Positions 37,590 through 48,080 of a DNA stretch of 64,000 bases are shown here, in pieces (within the stretch, counting starts at the first letter, position 1; each line of letters starts with the position of its first letter). This DNA comes from Hoeflea sp. (GTDB lineage Bacteria > Pseudomonadota > Alphaproteobacteria > Rhizobiales > Rhizobiaceae): positions 372,001-436,000 of the forward strand of contig JAHRFE010000028.1 in NCBI GenBank assembly GCA_019084245.1. The letters are read 5' to 3'. The position numbers and the translations under genes are program-made. The notes beneath the pieces were generated by a model. It searched no databases, was not told the DNA's origin, and saw only the letters and a program-made list of their open reading frames with translations.

Positions 37590-38210
37590 TCAGGCCGGAT
37601 CTCCGGCTTCCTCCGGCCCGGAGGCATCGTCGTCATTGGCGGCAAGCGCCGCCTTGGCGACCTTGTCGGCGCGAAGCGACTCGCGGATCAGTTCGTCGGT
37701 CAGCACCAGCTTGGCTTCGGCCAGCGCCGAAAACGGGATCACCGCGATATTGTCTTCGCCGTAAGCCGGCTGTTCCCGCTCCACCGAAAACCCGGTCTCG
37801 GTGACATCGCGAATAAAGCCGCGAAACCGCTTGCGGCCATTGATCAGAACCGAGGCGTCACAGCGGGCAAGATGGCCTTCCCAGCGGACGAAATCGGACT
37901 TGCGTACCAGCGGCCGGTCGATGCCGGGCGACGATATTTCCAGATGATACGCCTTTTCGACCGGATCTTCCACATCCAGCACCGGCGAAATCGCCCGCGA
38001 CACGGCTTCGCAATCCTCGACACTCATGGTGCCGTCATTGCGTTCGGCCATGATCTGCAGCGTATTGCCGTTCTGTCCGGACATGCGAACCCGCACCAGC
38101 CGCATGTCGAGGGATTCGATCACCGGCTCGACGATTTCGGCAATGCGCGCGTCAACGCCGGTCTCGGTGACCAGTCTTTGATCGTTTGGCATTGCTGGCT
38201 CGTCTGTCAT
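37590..38210 (-). CDS. rimP: RimP, ribosome maturation factor
   Basis: 206 residues. RimP assists assembly of the 30S subunit. Typical segments are [59 protein letters not shown] (quoted in parts: [27 protein letters not shown]) and the C-terminal Sm-like domain. I chose ATG 38210 ([10 protein letters not shown]), with GAGG ten bases upstream; ATG 38192 is an alternative. It is the first gene of the rimP-nusA-infB cluster, and between it and the predicted promoter lies a terminator-like hairpin. Confidence 0.93.
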   Translation of the reverse strand: MTDEPAMPNDQRLVTETGVDARIAEIVEPVIESLDMRLVRVRMSGQNGNTLQIMAERNDGTMSVEDCEAVSRAISPVLDVEDPVEKAYHLEISSPGIDRPLVRKSDFVRWEGHLARCDASVLINGRKRFRGFIRDVTETGFSVEREQPAYGEDNIAVIPFSALAEAKLVLTDELIRESLRADKVAKAALAANDDDASGPEEAGDPA

Positions 38211-38268
38211 AGGGCCGGATCCTCGCTCTGGTTCGGGTGATCGCCTGCCGCGAACGGGCGCGGGCAAC

Positions 38269-38304
38269 AAAAAAGAGCGGGTCCTCGCGGGCCCACCCTT
38301 GCTC
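38269..38304 (-). terminator. Terminator-like hairpin in the rimP leader
   Basis: On the minus strand GAGC-AA-GGGT...ACCC-GCTC forms a GC-rich stem with a short bulge and is followed by TTTTTT. It could end the metK/trmB transcript from upstream. It also lies between the predicted promoter at 38328-38356 and rimP, as an attenuator would. Confidence 0.6.
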
Positions 38305-38327
38305 ATGACGATCAAGAATTTGAACGT

Positions 38328-38356
38328 TCTATAGCTTGAATTGGCGTCGCGGGCAA
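38328..38356 (-). promoter_or_regulatory. Predicted promoter of the rimP-nusA-infB cluster
   Basis: On the minus strand TTGCCC (38351-38356) and TATAGA (38328-38333) are 17 bases apart. Transcription would begin near 38321, giving a leader of about 110 bases before rimP. Confidence 0.5.
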
Positions 38357-38421
38357 GGGAATTCCCCGACGCCCCACAGACGGGTCCTGCGCCCTGCGGC
38401 TTTCAGGCCGACGAGGATGCC

Positions 38422-39126
38422 TCAGCCGGTGCGCTCGAACTCCAGATAGCACGGCGTGCGGCCTTCGCGGATGGCCTTGGCCTCGTAGCGGGTTCCGGGC
38501 CAGCCGGCCCAGGGCTGGCGCCAGTCGCGCGCAGTCTTTGCCGTCCATTCGAAATCCGGGTGCGCGGCAATGTGCGCCAGCGTCCAGTTGACATAGGTGT
38601 CGATGTCGGAGGCAAAGCCGAAACGGCCGCCGGGCTTGAGGACGCGGGCGAAGCGGTCGAGATTGATCCTCGAGACAAAGCGCCGCTTCCAGTGCTTCTT
38701 CTTGGGCCAGGGATCGGGATAGAGCAGGTCGATGCGGTCAAGACAGGCGTCGGGCAGCCAGTCCAGGACCTGGGTCGCGTCATCGTCGTGGACACGGATA
38801 TTGCGAAGGCCTGCAAGCTCCAGCTGACCAAGCATCTTGGCCATGGAATTGACGAAGGGTTCAACCCCGATGAACCCGGTCTGCGGGGCTTCACCCGCCC
38901 TGTGCAGCAGGTGCTCGCCGCCGCCAAACCCGATTTCAAGCCGGATCTCGTGCACCGGCACCGGCCAGAGCCCGGCCAGCGGCACGGGCGACGGGCTCGA
39001 CAGATCAAGCTTCAGTTCGGGCAACAGGGAGGAAAGCGCCGCAGCCTGCGGCGCCTTCATCGATTTGCCCCTGCGCCGGCCATAAAAGGCCTCGGTGGCG
39101 CGCGACCGTCGTGCAGGAGACGTCAT
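38422..39126 (-). CDS. trmB: TrmB, tRNA (guanine-N7-)-methyltransferase
   Basis: 234 residues. TrmB methylates G46 of tRNA with S-adenosylmethionine. SAM-binding is at [13 protein letters not shown] and [31 protein letters not shown] is the highly characteristic substrate motif, and [16 protein letters not shown] follows. The N terminus is basic and longer than in E. coli. It follows metK by 64 bases on the same strand, an apt neighbour since MetK makes its cofactor, and is separated from rimP by a terminator-like hairpin. Confidence 0.95.
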   Translation of the reverse strand: MTSPARRSRATEAFYGRRRGKSMKAPQAAALSSLLPELKLDLSSPSPVPLAGLWPVPVHEIRLEIGFGGGEHLLHRAGEAPQTGFIGVEPFVNSMAKMLGQLELAGLRNIRVHDDDATQVLDWLPDACLDRIDLLYPDPWPKKKHWKRRFVSRINLDRFARVLKPGGRFGFASDIDTYVNWTLAHIAAHPDFEWTAKTARDWRQPWAGWPGTRYEAKAIREGRTPCYLEFERTG

Positions 39127-39190
39127 GATGTCTTCAACCTCGGTATCCGGCCCGCCTCGCGAAGCGTCGTGATCGGGCCGGACCGTGAAA

Positions 39191-40432
39191 TCAGCCCTTT
39201 ATGGCTTCCTTGAGCGGCTTGACCAGGTCGAGCTTTTCCCAGGAGAACGAGCCGTCGCGCCCGGCCTTGCGGCCGAAATGGCCATAGGCGGCGGTGCGGG
39301 CGTAGATCGGCTTGTTGAGGTCCAGATGCGTGCGGATGCCGCGCGGGGTCAGGTCCATGACCTTGGGCAGCGCTTCTTCAAGAGCTGCTTCGGAGACCTT
39401 GCCGGTGTCATGGAAATTGACATTGATCGACAGCGGCTGGGCGACGCCGATGGCGTAGGCCAGCTGGATGGTGCAGCGATCGGCAAAGCCCGCGGCAACC
39501 GCGTTCTTGGCCAGGTAGCGTGCGGCGTAGGCCGCCGACCGGTCGACCTTGGTTGTGTCCTTGCCGGAAAATGCGCCGCCGCCATGGGGCGCCGCGCCGC
39601 CATAGGTGTCGACGATGATCTTGCGTCCGGTCAGGCCGGCGTCGCCGTCGGGGCCGCCGATCTCGAATTTGCCGGTAGGGTTGATGTACCACTTGCAATC
39701 ATCGGCAATCGGGAGGCCTTCGAGCGCCTCACGAATATAGGGCTCCACAACTTCGCGGACCTTGGCCGAATCCCAGCTTCCATCAAGGTGCTGGGTGGAC
39801 AGCACGATGGAGGCGACTTCCGCAGGCTTGCCGTCAACATAGCGAACCGTGACCTGGCTCTTGGCGTCCGGTCCGAGCTTGCCGACATCGCCCTCGCCCT
39901 TGTGCCGCGCGGCGGCAAGCAGTTCGAGGATCTTGTGGCTGTAGTAGATCGGCGCCGGCATCAGCTCCGGGGTCTCGTTGCAGGCGTAGCCGAACATGAT
40001 GCCCTGGTCGCCAGCGCCTTCCGAACCCTGCTGGTCCGATGCGTTGTCAACACCCTGGGCGATATGGGCGGACTGGAAATGCAGCAGCACCTCGACCTTG
40101 GCGGTCTTCCAGTGGAACCCCTCCTGCTCGTAGCCGATCGCCTTGATCGCCTTGCGCGCCGCGGATTTGAACTTGGCCGGATTGATGACATCCTTGCCCG
40201 CCTTGTCCTTCTTGATCAGCGACGGCGGCACCCGGACCTCGCCGGCAATGACAACGCGGTTGGTGGTTGCGAGCGTCTCGCAGGCAACGCGGACGCTCCA
40301 TGGATCGACGCCGGTTTTCTTGGCTTCGCGATAGACCAGATCGACGATTTCATCCGAAATGCGGTCGCACACCTTGTCGGGATGGCCTTCGGATACGGAT
40401 TCACTGGTAAAAAGGAAAGTCGAGCGCTCCAT
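39191..40432 (-). CDS. metK: MetK, S-adenosylmethionine synthetase
   Basis: 413 residues. MetK makes S-adenosylmethionine from methionine and ATP. Signature motifs are [43 protein letters not shown] and [23 protein letters not shown] chose ATG 40432 ([13 protein letters not shown]), which has GGAG six bases upstream; ATGs at 40444 and 40447 are in frame but lack this. It is about 25 residues longer than E. coli MetK owing to internal insertions, as in other rhizobia. Its leader holds a possible 19-codon ORF and several hairpins. Confidence 0.97.
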   Translation of the reverse strand: MERSTFLFTSESVSEGHPDKVCDRISDEIVDLVYREAKKTGVDPWSVRVACETLATTNRVVIAGEVRVPPSLIKKDKAGKDVINPAKFKSAARKAIKAIGYEQEGFHWKTAKVEVLLHFQSAHIAQGVDNASDQQGSEGAGDQGIMFGYACNETPELMPAPIYYSHKILELLAAARHKGEGDVGKLGPDAKSQVTVRYVDGKPAEVASIVLSTQHLDGSWDSAKVREVVEPYIREALEGLPIADDCKWYINPTGKFEIGGPDGDAGLTGRKIIVDTYGGAAPHGGGAFSGKDTTKVDRSAAYAARYLAKNAVAAGFADRCTIQLAYAIGVAQPLSINVNFHDTGKVSEAALEEALPKVMDLTPRGIRTHLDLNKPIYARTAAYGHFGRKAGRDGSFSWEKLDLVKPLKEAIKG

Positions 40433-40478
40433 GGCGGGCTCCATCATGTGTCAAGATGCAGCTTCTTTAGTAGCAACC

Positions 40479-40505
40479 TGTCATCCTGACAAGGTCAGAA
40501 TGACA
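40479..40505 (-). promoter_or_regulatory. Hairpin overlapping the end of the metK leader ORF
   Basis: On the minus strand TGTCATTCTGAC pairs with GTCAGGATGACA (12 base pairs, one U-G) around a three-base CTT turn. It overlaps the last codons and stop of the possible leader ORF and ends 46 bases before the metK start. No T-run follows, so translational rather than transcriptional control would be more likely. Confidence 0.5.
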
Positions 40506-40554
40506 TAAATATATCTTGATATGATGGGTCTGAGGCGATTTGGACCAAATCCAT
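40495..40554 (-). CDS. Possible 19-residue leader peptide upstream of metK
   Basis: The minus strand reads ATG to TGA as MDLVQIASDPSYQDIFMSF. GGAGAGG (40560-40566) lies five bases before the ATG, one of the best ribosome-binding sites in the window. The stop lies 62 bases before the metK start. Codons 2-6 form a perfect dyad (GATTTGG-T-CCAAATC on this strand, 40537-40551), and the final codons lie in the next hairpin. It is too short for codon statistics; conservation in relatives is the needed test. Confidence 0.35.
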   Translation of the reverse strand: MDLVQIASDPSYQDIFMSF

Positions 40555-40594
40555 ACGCACCTCTCCGGAAGGCTCGGGCCCGGCTGGTGCAGGT

Positions 40595-40640
40595 CATGCG
40601 TGCTGCCCCCAAGAATTGAAGCTTGGAGGCAGCACGCATG
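40595..40640. repeat. 19-bp inverted repeat between praR and metK
   Basis: CATGCGTGCTGCCCCCAAG (40595-40613) and CTTGGAGGCAGCACGCATG (40622-40640) pair over 19 bases with one mismatch around an eight-base loop. There is no T-run on either strand. It may be the 3' end structure of praR mRNA, part of the metK leader, or a small RNA. Confidence 0.6.
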
Positions 40641-40686
40641 CGCTTGAACCAACAGGCGCAACGACGGGCGGGTGATGGATCCGGCG

Positions 40687-41106
40687 CTAGTTGACGTCAG
40701 GCTCGGATGCGAGCGACTTGACCAGATCGACCAGCTTGCGCCGGACCTTGGGGTCAGGGATCTTGATGAAGGCGCGATTGAGTTGCAGGCCTTCCGAGGA
40801 CGACAGGAAGTCGACCACGTAGTTGGAGCTGTTGGCCTCGGCCATTCCGGGCTGGCCGGTTGACGGATCGCCCGGCGCATCTTCGAAAAAGAAGCTGACA
40901 GGTACGTTCAGAATGGTCGAGATGTTCTGAAGCCGGCTGGCGCCAACGCGATTGGTGCCTTTTTCATATTTCTGGATCTGCTGAAACGTGATGCCTAACG
41001 CTTCACCCAGTTTCTCCTGGCTCATGCCGAGCATGGTGCGCCTCAAGCGGACGCGACTGCCGACATGGATATCGATTGGATTGGGTTTTTTCTTATTCTC
41101 AATCAT
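40687..41106 (-). CDS. praR: PraR/PhrR-type XRE-family transcriptional regulator
   Basis: 139 residues. An N-terminal helix-turn-helix (VGSRVRLRRTMLGMSQEKLGEALGITFQQIQKYEKGTNRV) is described here in parts: recognition helix near TFQQIQKYE, and the rest of the XRE fold to about residue 75. The C-terminal part (YVVDFLSSSEGLQLNRAF, KVRRKLVDLVKSL) is typical of the rhizobial PraR/PhrR group, which controls quorum-sensing and surface genes in Rhizobium. AGGA lies seven bases before ATG 41106. Its place between lnt and metK is conserved in Sinorhizobium. Confidence 0.88.
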   Translation of the reverse strand: MIENKKKPNPIDIHVGSRVRLRRTMLGMSQEKLGEALGITFQQIQKYEKGTNRVGASRLQNISTILNVPVSFFFEDAPGDPSTGQPGMAEANSSNYVVDFLSSSEGLQLNRAFIKIPDPKVRRKLVDLVKSLASEPDVN

Positions 41107-41259
41107 GTTTTCGTCCTGACAAGAGCCTGAGACTCTCTGGTTGGTTCATCCCGTTTTGATTGCAACAATCATACTCCGAAAGTTGTGGCGCGCCACTGAC
41201 CGGCGCGGAAACGGGAACTGGGTTGACGAAAACGACTATGCTATTTTAGGGGTTTTGCG

Positions 41260-42855
41260 TCAATCTAGGGGCCGTCTTTTACCATTCCGCGTAAAATAAG
41301 CTGTAAAAACCATTATGACGATAATCAATCCAAAGTTAAATCGCCGATTCACCATATTCCAGAACTGTTCCTTTCTCGGTGGCAGTTCGACATCGAACAC
41401 ACCTGATTCGCCCAGCGAGAGGCTGCCCACGATCCGGCCGCCAGCATCGACGACAACGGAAATTCCATTGTTGGCCGCCCTGACAAGGGGCAGGCGGGTT
41501 TCAACCGAGCGAACCTGCGCCTGCCTCATATGCTGGTAGGGGCCCGGGGTCATGCCGTACCAGGCATCATTGGTGACATTGAGCAGCAAATCGCCCCTGC
41601 CATCGGAAACCTCCGACAGATCCGGAAAGATTGCCTCGTAGCAGATCAGCGGCACGGCCCTCATGCCTCCCGGCAAGCCCAGCAATCCGCGGCGGTCGCC
41701 AGCGGAAAAGCCGCCAAACGTCTCGGCCACCGGCGCCAGGCCCAGTTTCCGCAACCATGCTTCGAACGGCAGGTATTCGCCAAACGGAACCAGATGCGTC
41801 TTGTCGGCGGATCCGATGATCTGGCCCTCATCGTCAAAGACATAGATCGTGTTGTAGTAACGCTCAGGCGCGCCGCCCGTTCCATCCTCAAACCGGACGG
41901 CGCCGCTGATCAGGGATTGCCCAACCTGCAGCATGTCGGCGATGCGGGAGAGCGCTCCCGGATTATCGGTGAGCAGGAACGGCAGCGCTGTCTCGGGCCA
42001 GACAATATGACTCGGACGCGGCTGGCCTTCGCGCGGCGGCAGGGCGCTCAATTCCAAGAGACGCGAAAATATCCGCTCGCGCTCGGCGACATCCCACTTT
42101 GCCGACTGGTCGATGGCCGGCTGGACGATCCGGATCACGGTATCCGTCGGATCCTTTGCTGAGGCGTCGAGACGGGAAAGGGCGAACCAGCCATAGCCGA
42201 CATGAGCCGAAAACAGCAGCAATGCCGCCAGGATCCCGGCAACGGCGCCGCGGCTGGTGCCCACCAGCGCCGGCGCCGAAAACACAAACACCGTGAGCGC
42301 CGACAGGCCAAAAATACCGACAAGCTCGACCGATTGCATCATCAACGGCGCCGGCATGGCGGCGTAGCCGATAGCGTTCCATGGAAATCCGGTGAGCACG
42401 AAACTGCGCGCCCATTCGGAGAGCCCAAAGGCCGCCGCCAGAGCCGCGATCCGGCCCAAGCCATCAGACCACAGCACCCGCGCCAAAGCAGTCGCGGCGC
42501 CGTAAAACAGCGCCAGAACTGCAGGCAGTCCCAGGACAGCCAGCGGCAGCGCCCAGGCAAAGCCGTCTGCTTCCACCAGCAACGCGTTGCCGAGCCACCA
42601 GATGCCGGCGACAAAATAGCCGAAACCGAACCACCATCCGGTGGCAAAGGCCGGCCGAAACCGGCCGAGCATGCCGGCGTCAGCAGGGCCGCTGGCGCCG
42701 TCAAGCAGCCAGACCAGAACCGGGAAGGAGACAAACAAGACGGCGAAAAAGTTGAATGGCGGCAGCGCCAGAACAGCCAGTGCTCCCGCGAAGAACGCCA
42801 GGAGGATGCGCTTGCCGCCCCAGCTCAGCATGATGGATTCAGCGATCCGTTCCAA
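41260..42855 (-). CDS. lnt: Lnt, apolipoprotein N-acyltransferase
   Basis: About 531 residues, inner membrane. Lnt adds the third acyl chain to lipoproteins. Several N-terminal transmembrane helices (for example ILLAFFAGALAVLALPPF) precede a periplasmic nitrilase-like domain with catalytic Glu in PFGEYLPFE, Lys in the preceding SADKTHLVPF region and Cys in VPLICYEAIFPDL; a final helix (NFGLIIVIMVFTAYF) anchors the C terminus. I favour a TTG start at 42855 (LERIAESIML), which matches rhizobial homologues from memory; ATG 42831 is the alternative. Confidence 0.93.
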   Translation of the reverse strand: MERIAESIMLSWGGKRILLAFFAGALAVLALPPFNFFAVLFVSFPVLVWLLDGASGPADAGMLGRFRPAFATGWWFGFGYFVAGIWWLGNALLVEADGFAWALPLAVLGLPAVLALFYGAATALARVLWSDGLGRIAALAAAFGLSEWARSFVLTGFPWNAIGYAAMPAPLMMQSVELVGIFGLSALTVFVFSAPALVGTSRGAVAGILAALLLFSAHVGYGWFALSRLDASAKDPTDTVIRIVQPAIDQSAKWDVAERERIFSRLLELSALPPREGQPRPSHIVWPETALPFLLTDNPGALSRIADMLQVGQSLISGAVRFEDGTGGAPERYYNTIYVFDDEGQIIGSADKTHLVPFGEYLPFEAWLRKLGLAPVAETFGGFSAGDRRGLLGLPGGMRAVPLICYEAIFPDLSEVSDGRGDLLLNVTNDAWYGMTPGPYQHMRQAQVRSVETRLPLVRAANNGISVVVDAGGRIVGSLSLGESGVFDVELPPRKEQFWNMVNRRFNFGLIIVIMVFTAYFTRNGKRRPLD

Positions 42856-43016
42856 AATCCGACGACTCCCCGCAGCCGTGGCGCCGCGCACCGGGGACGG
42901 CACGCATGAGACGCTGGCGAATCAGTTGCCGCATCTTTTCAAAAAAGCGCTCTAATGTCCGGGCCGGACCGGGACTTTTTGTTTCTGTGAGGCACAATTG
43001 CCCGCCATGGGCCGAG

Positions 43017-44159
43017 TCAGGCGGCGCTGGCGTCATCCGGGTCCGGCTGCTTCATGGCAGGCGTTTCGCCGCGAACCGGACGGCGGCGCGGCGGCTGCCG
43101 TTTCCTGACAATGCGGACGCGCTTGACCCGGCGCGGATCGGCATCGGTGACATGGAACTCGAAGCCCGGCAGGGCCTGGACCACCTCGCCGCGCGCCGGG
43201 ATGCGTCCGAGTTCGGAAAAGATCAGCCCGCCGATGGTGTCGACTTCCTCGCTCTGCTCGCGAATGTCGAAATCGGGGCCGATTTCCGCGGCGAGGTCAT
43301 CGAGTTCGGCCTTGGCGTCGACAATCCAGACGTCCTCGCCTGCCCGGCTGATCAGCGTCTCCTCCTCGTCGTCATGCTCGTCGGCAATGTCGCCCACGAC
43401 CATTTCGACAATGTCTTCGAGCGAGACCAGGCCATCGGTGCCGCCATATTCATCGATCACCAGCGCCATCTGGATGCGGTTGGCCTGCATGCGCTGCATC
43501 AGATCCGAGGCCAGCATCGAGGCGGGCACGAACAGCACCTTGCGGGTGATGCCCGATTCCTGAAGCGTCTTGCCCAGATCGACGCGGGACAGTTCCAGCG
43601 CATTGAGCGCATTGCGTTTCTGAATCGCGGCAGGGCTCTTGGCGGTGGACTTGCGCTTGGCGCGTGCCTGCTTGGTGATCCAGGCCAACAGATCGCGGAT
43701 GTGGATCATGCCGCGCGGATCGTCGAGATTTTCCGAGTAGACCGGCATGCGCGACCGACCCGATTCCTCGAAGATCTCGAGCAGCCTGCCGAGCGTCGTG
43801 GTCTGGTCGACCGCCTCGACATCGGCGCGCGGCACCATGACATCTTCGACGCGGACTTCGCGCAGGCGCAGGATGTTGTGCAGCATGGCGCGTTCGCCGG
43901 GCGAAAACGCCTCGTGCAGTTCGCCACCCGACTGCAACGCGTCGGTCAGATCCTCGCGGATGGATTCACGGTCGGAGGGAGGGAACAGGGCGCGCACCAG
44001 GCGCTGCCAAAGGCCCATGCCATTGCGTTCGTCCGGAACCGTGACGGCTCCCTGACCGCGCACTGGCACGGGCAGATAACTGTGGGCTTCTTCGGTGGTT
44101 GTTGCGCCCGAAGCGCTTGGGGCGTCGCCGGTCGGTGCCGGGGCATTGCTTTCGGTCAT
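43017..44159 (-). CDS. ybeX: YbeX/CorC-type CBS and transporter-associated domain protein
   Basis: 380 residues, no transmembrane helices. Two CBS domains (about 130-270; VMVPRADVEAVD, RMPVYSENLDDPRGMIHI; VLFVPASMLASDLMQRMQ, MALVIDEYGGTDGLVSLEDIVE) are followed by a CorC_HlyC domain (about 285-365, VDTIGGLIFSELGRIPARGE). The family is linked to magnesium/cobalt export and, in E. coli, to ribosome-related functions near YbeY. I chose ATG 44159 (MTESNAPAP). It lies 13 bases after ybeY in the phoH-ybeY-ybeX-lnt order. Confidence 0.92.
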   Translation of the reverse strand: MTESNAPAPTGDAPSASGATTTEEAHSYLPVPVRGQGAVTVPDERNGMGLWQRLVRALFPPSDRESIREDLTDALQSGGELHEAFSPGERAMLHNILRLREVRVEDVMVPRADVEAVDQTTTLGRLLEIFEESGRSRMPVYSENLDDPRGMIHIRDLLAWITKQARAKRKSTAKSPAAIQKRNALNALELSRVDLGKTLQESGITRKVLFVPASMLASDLMQRMQANRIQMALVIDEYGGTDGLVSLEDIVEMVVGDIADEHDDEEETLISRAGEDVWIVDAKAELDDLAAEIGPDFDIREQSEEVDTIGGLIFSELGRIPARGEVVQALPGFEFHVTDADPRRVKRVRIVRKRQPPRRRPVRGETPAMKQPDPDDASAA

Positions 44160-44172
44160 CGTCTCTTCAGTG

Positions 44173-44688
44173 TCAAACCGGCTCTGTGTCGCCGTAGGGA
44201 TCAGATATGCCAAGCGAGGCCAAAATGCGAGTCTCGATCGCTTCCATTTTCTCGGCATCGTTGTTTTCGATATGATCATACCCGAAAAGGTGAAGAAATC
44301 CGTGTATGATCAGGTGGGCAAGATGCGCATCCAGCGGCTTGCCCAGTTCCCCGGCCTCGCGCTCAATGGTCTCGCGGGCCAGGATGATATCGCCCAGCAT
44401 CGGTCCCGGCTTGCCACCGGGAACCAGCGGAAAGGCGGGGAAGGACAGGACATTGGTCGGTTTGGGCAGGTTGCGCCATTGGCTGTTGATGTCCGCCATC
44501 ATCGCGTCATCGGCCAGCACAAGCGACACTTCCGGTGCGTCCTGAGGAAAGGGCTGGACCTCCAGTGTGGCGAGATCATGGACAGCCGCATCCAATGCGG
44601 CCAGCGCCAGCTCTTCGATTGCCTCGACGTCGCCCCACTCCCCTGCCTCGACCGCCACCGCCAGAGTGATTGCCGGGTGCCCGGTCAT
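44173..44688 (-). CDS. ybeY: YbeY, endoribonuclease for 16S rRNA 3' maturation
   Basis: 171 residues. YbeY is a zinc-dependent endoribonuclease that acts in 16S rRNA maturation and ribosome quality control; in Sinorhizobium it also affects sRNA regulation. The metal motif HLIIHGFLHLFGYDH with three His and the RNLPKPTNVLSFP segment are intact, and GDIILARETIEREA follows the family. Its ATG overlaps the phoH stop by four bases (ATGA), indicating coupled translation. Confidence 0.96.
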   Translation of the reverse strand: MTGHPAITLAVAVEAGEWGDVEAIEELALAALDAAVHDLATLEVQPFPQDAPEVSLVLADDAMMADINSQWRNLPKPTNVLSFPAFPLVPGGKPGPMLGDIILARETIEREAGELGKPLDAHLAHLIIHGFLHLFGYDHIENNDAEKMEAIETRILASLGISDPYGDTEPV

Positions 44689-45764
44689 GTGTCTCCTTCG
44701 GCCCTGTGCGGGTGAACCCGCTTGTCATAGGCCTCGACAATGCGCTGCACCAGCGGGTGGCGCACAACGTCGACACCGCGGAAGCGGCAGGTGACCACAC
44801 CCTCGACGCCGTCAACGATGGACAAGGCCTCGACAAGCCCCGATGTGACGCCGCGCGGAAGGTCGATCTGGCTCGGGTCGCCGGTGATGATCATGCGGGA
44901 ATTCTCGCCCAGGCGGGTGAGGAACATCTTCATCTGCATCTGCGTGGTGTTTTGCGCCTCGTCCAGGATGACGGCGGCATTGGCGAGCGTGCGGCCGCGC
45001 ATGAAGGCAAGCGGCGCGATCTCGATGACGCCGGCGGTCATGGCGCGCTCGACCTTGTCGCCGGGCATCATGTCATAGAGGGCGTCGTAAAGCGGCCGGA
45101 GATAGGGATCGACCTTCTCCTTCATGTCGCCCGGCAGGAAGCCCAGGCGTTCGCCGGCTTCCACCGCTGGACGCGACAGGATGATGCGCTCGACCGAGCC
45201 GCGCTCGAGCAGTTGCGCGGCGTGGGCGACGGCCAGATAGGTCTTGCCGGTGCCCGCGGGGCCGACGCCGAAGACCAGTTCGGAGCGTTCCATGGCGCGC
45301 ATGTAGACGTCCTGGGTCGGCGTGCGGGCGATGACGGTCTTCTTGCGTGTCGAAATCTGCGCCAGCGTCATCTTGCCCTTGCGCTCCAGCGTCGGCAGCA
45401 CCAGCTGGTCGTCCGCCGCAAGCGCCATGCGGATGGCGCCCTCGACATCGGAGGTGTCGACACTGGCGCCCTTGAGCAGGCGGTCATAGAGAAAATCCAG
45501 CGCCCGGCGCGCCTGGTTGGTGGCGATCTCCTCGCCACGCAAGGTGACCGTGTTGCCGCGGGCCCGGGCGTCGATCTTGAGTTTCTGTTCGAGCAACGCC
45601 AGGTTCTGGTCGAACCGACCAAAAAGTTCGCTGGCGAGACGGTTGTTTTCAAAGGTGAGCGCGAGGTGGGTCGCGTCGGACGCGCCTGAGGCGGGCGTCG
45701 CAGCTTCTGTCAGGGACAGGTGCTCAACTGTCAAACGATCTGGCTCCAAAAATGCGACGGGCAT
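44685..45764 (-). CDS. phoH: PhoH-family ATPase (YbeZ)
   Basis: 359 residues. A P-loop protein of the PhoH/YbeZ group, which partners YbeY in RNA metabolism. Walker A is [18 protein letters not shown], Walker B region [14 protein letters not shown] and the sensor segment [21 protein letters not shown]; the N-terminal 120 residues form a KH-like region. ATG 45764 comes directly after the miaB stop (TGAATG), and its own stop overlaps ybeY, so miaB, phoH and ybeY are coupled. Confidence 0.95.
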   Translation of the reverse strand: MPVAFLEPDRLTVEHLSLTEAATPASGASDATHLALTFENNRLASELFGRFDQNLALLEQKLKIDARARGNTVTLRGEEIATNQARRALDFLYDRLLKGASVDTSDVEGAIRMALAADDQLVLPTLERKGKMTLAQISTRKKTVIARTPTQDVYMRAMERSELVFGVGPAGTGKTYLAVAHAAQLLERGSVERIILSRPAVEAGERLGFLPGDMKEKVDPYLRPLYDALYDMMPGDKVERAMTAGVIEIAPLAFMRGRTLANAAVILDEAQNTTQMQMKMFLTRLGENSRMIITGDPSQIDLPRGVTSGLVEALSIVDGVEGVVTCRFRGVDVVRHPLVQRIVEAYDKRVHPHRAEGDT

Positions 45765-47198
<1,434 letters not shown>

Positions 47199-47240
47199 CG
47201 GCGGCTTTTAGCGACTAAATCGCGGCTTGAAAATGGCGAA

Positions 47241-48032
47241 CTAGCCATTGAGTTTGCCGCTGAGCGCATCGTGGAACCCTTCGCGCACCTTCGCCTCGAC
47301 CAGGCGGGCAAACTTCTTGCGGTTGGTGGCCGCATCAAAGGGCATGGCATCGGCGAAAACCACCTCGACGTCGATCGCGCCATGACGGAGGACGCGGAGA
47401 AGATGCGGTCCCAGAGCCACATCGCCCGGCCATCCCGCCACCGGCCGGTGGTAGCGGCCCATCGGCATGCCGTGAATGCCGATATAGGCGATCGACACCG
47501 GCTGGATATGGACCCTGCCTTCGGGCGCGAGCGGCAGGGCGGCGCTGGCGGCGCCGAACAGCGAGGCGTTGAACGGCATCACCCGGTTGCCATCCGACGT
47601 GGTGCCTTCGGCAAACAGCACGACGACTTCGCCGGAGATCAGCCGCGCGGACACCTCGGAGATCTGCACTCCGGTGTTGCGCCGCTGGCGCTCGACAAAG
47701 ACCGACCGCTGCAGCCGTGCGAGCCAGCCCAACACCGGCCAGGTGCGGACTTCGGATTTGGCGATGAACACCAGTTCGGCGACCGAACCCAGGACCAGGA
47801 TATCCTTCCAGGAGATATGGTTGGAGACCAGCAACAGCGGCCGTTCCTTAGACAGACGGCCATGGGTACGGACCCGCAGCCCGATCATCCGGCACATCAC
47901 CCTGTGCCACCAGCGCGGCAGGCGGCGCATGACCGAATGACCGAGGCCCAGCGCCACCATCTGCACCGGCAGCAGCGCCAGCGTCAGCATGAGAAAGCCT
48001 GTGAAGACAAGGGCAATGCGCAAGCCGGCCAT
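47241..48032 (-). CDS. olsA: OlsA/PlsC-type lysophospholipid (1-acyl-glycerol-3-phosphate) acyltransferase
   Basis: 263 residues, membrane-associated through an N-terminal hydrophobic helix (VFTGFLMLTLALLPVQMVALGLG). The HX4D acyltransferase motif is NHISWKD at about 70-76, with FAEGTTSDG as the second conserved block. In Sinorhizobium the gene next to miaB is olsA, which makes ornithine lipid from lyso-ornithine lipid; synteny supports that name here, but sequence alone also fits PlsC. olsB is not in the window. Confidence 0.85.
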   Translation of the reverse strand: MAGLRIALVFTGFLMLTLALLPVQMVALGLGHSVMRRLPRWWHRVMCRMIGLRVRTHGRLSKERPLLLVSNHISWKDILVLGSVAELVFIAKSEVRTWPVLGWLARLQRSVFVERQRRNTGVQISEVSARLISGEVVVLFAEGTTSDGNRVMPFNASLFGAASAALPLAPEGRVHIQPVSIAYIGIHGMPMGRYHRPVAGWPGDVALGPHLLRVLRHGAIDVEVVFADAMPFDAATNRKKFARLVEAKVREGFHDALSGKLNG

Positions 48033-48080
48033 TATCGCCGGACCAATGAGACAGGAGGGCGCATGGGACCCATCGTTTGC

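Noticed and set aside
40433..40686. SAM riboswitch before metK
   Set aside because: I compared the region with what I recall of SAM-II and SAM/SAH motifs and could not match conserved cores; the hairpins present are simple dyads. A covariance-model search would decide.
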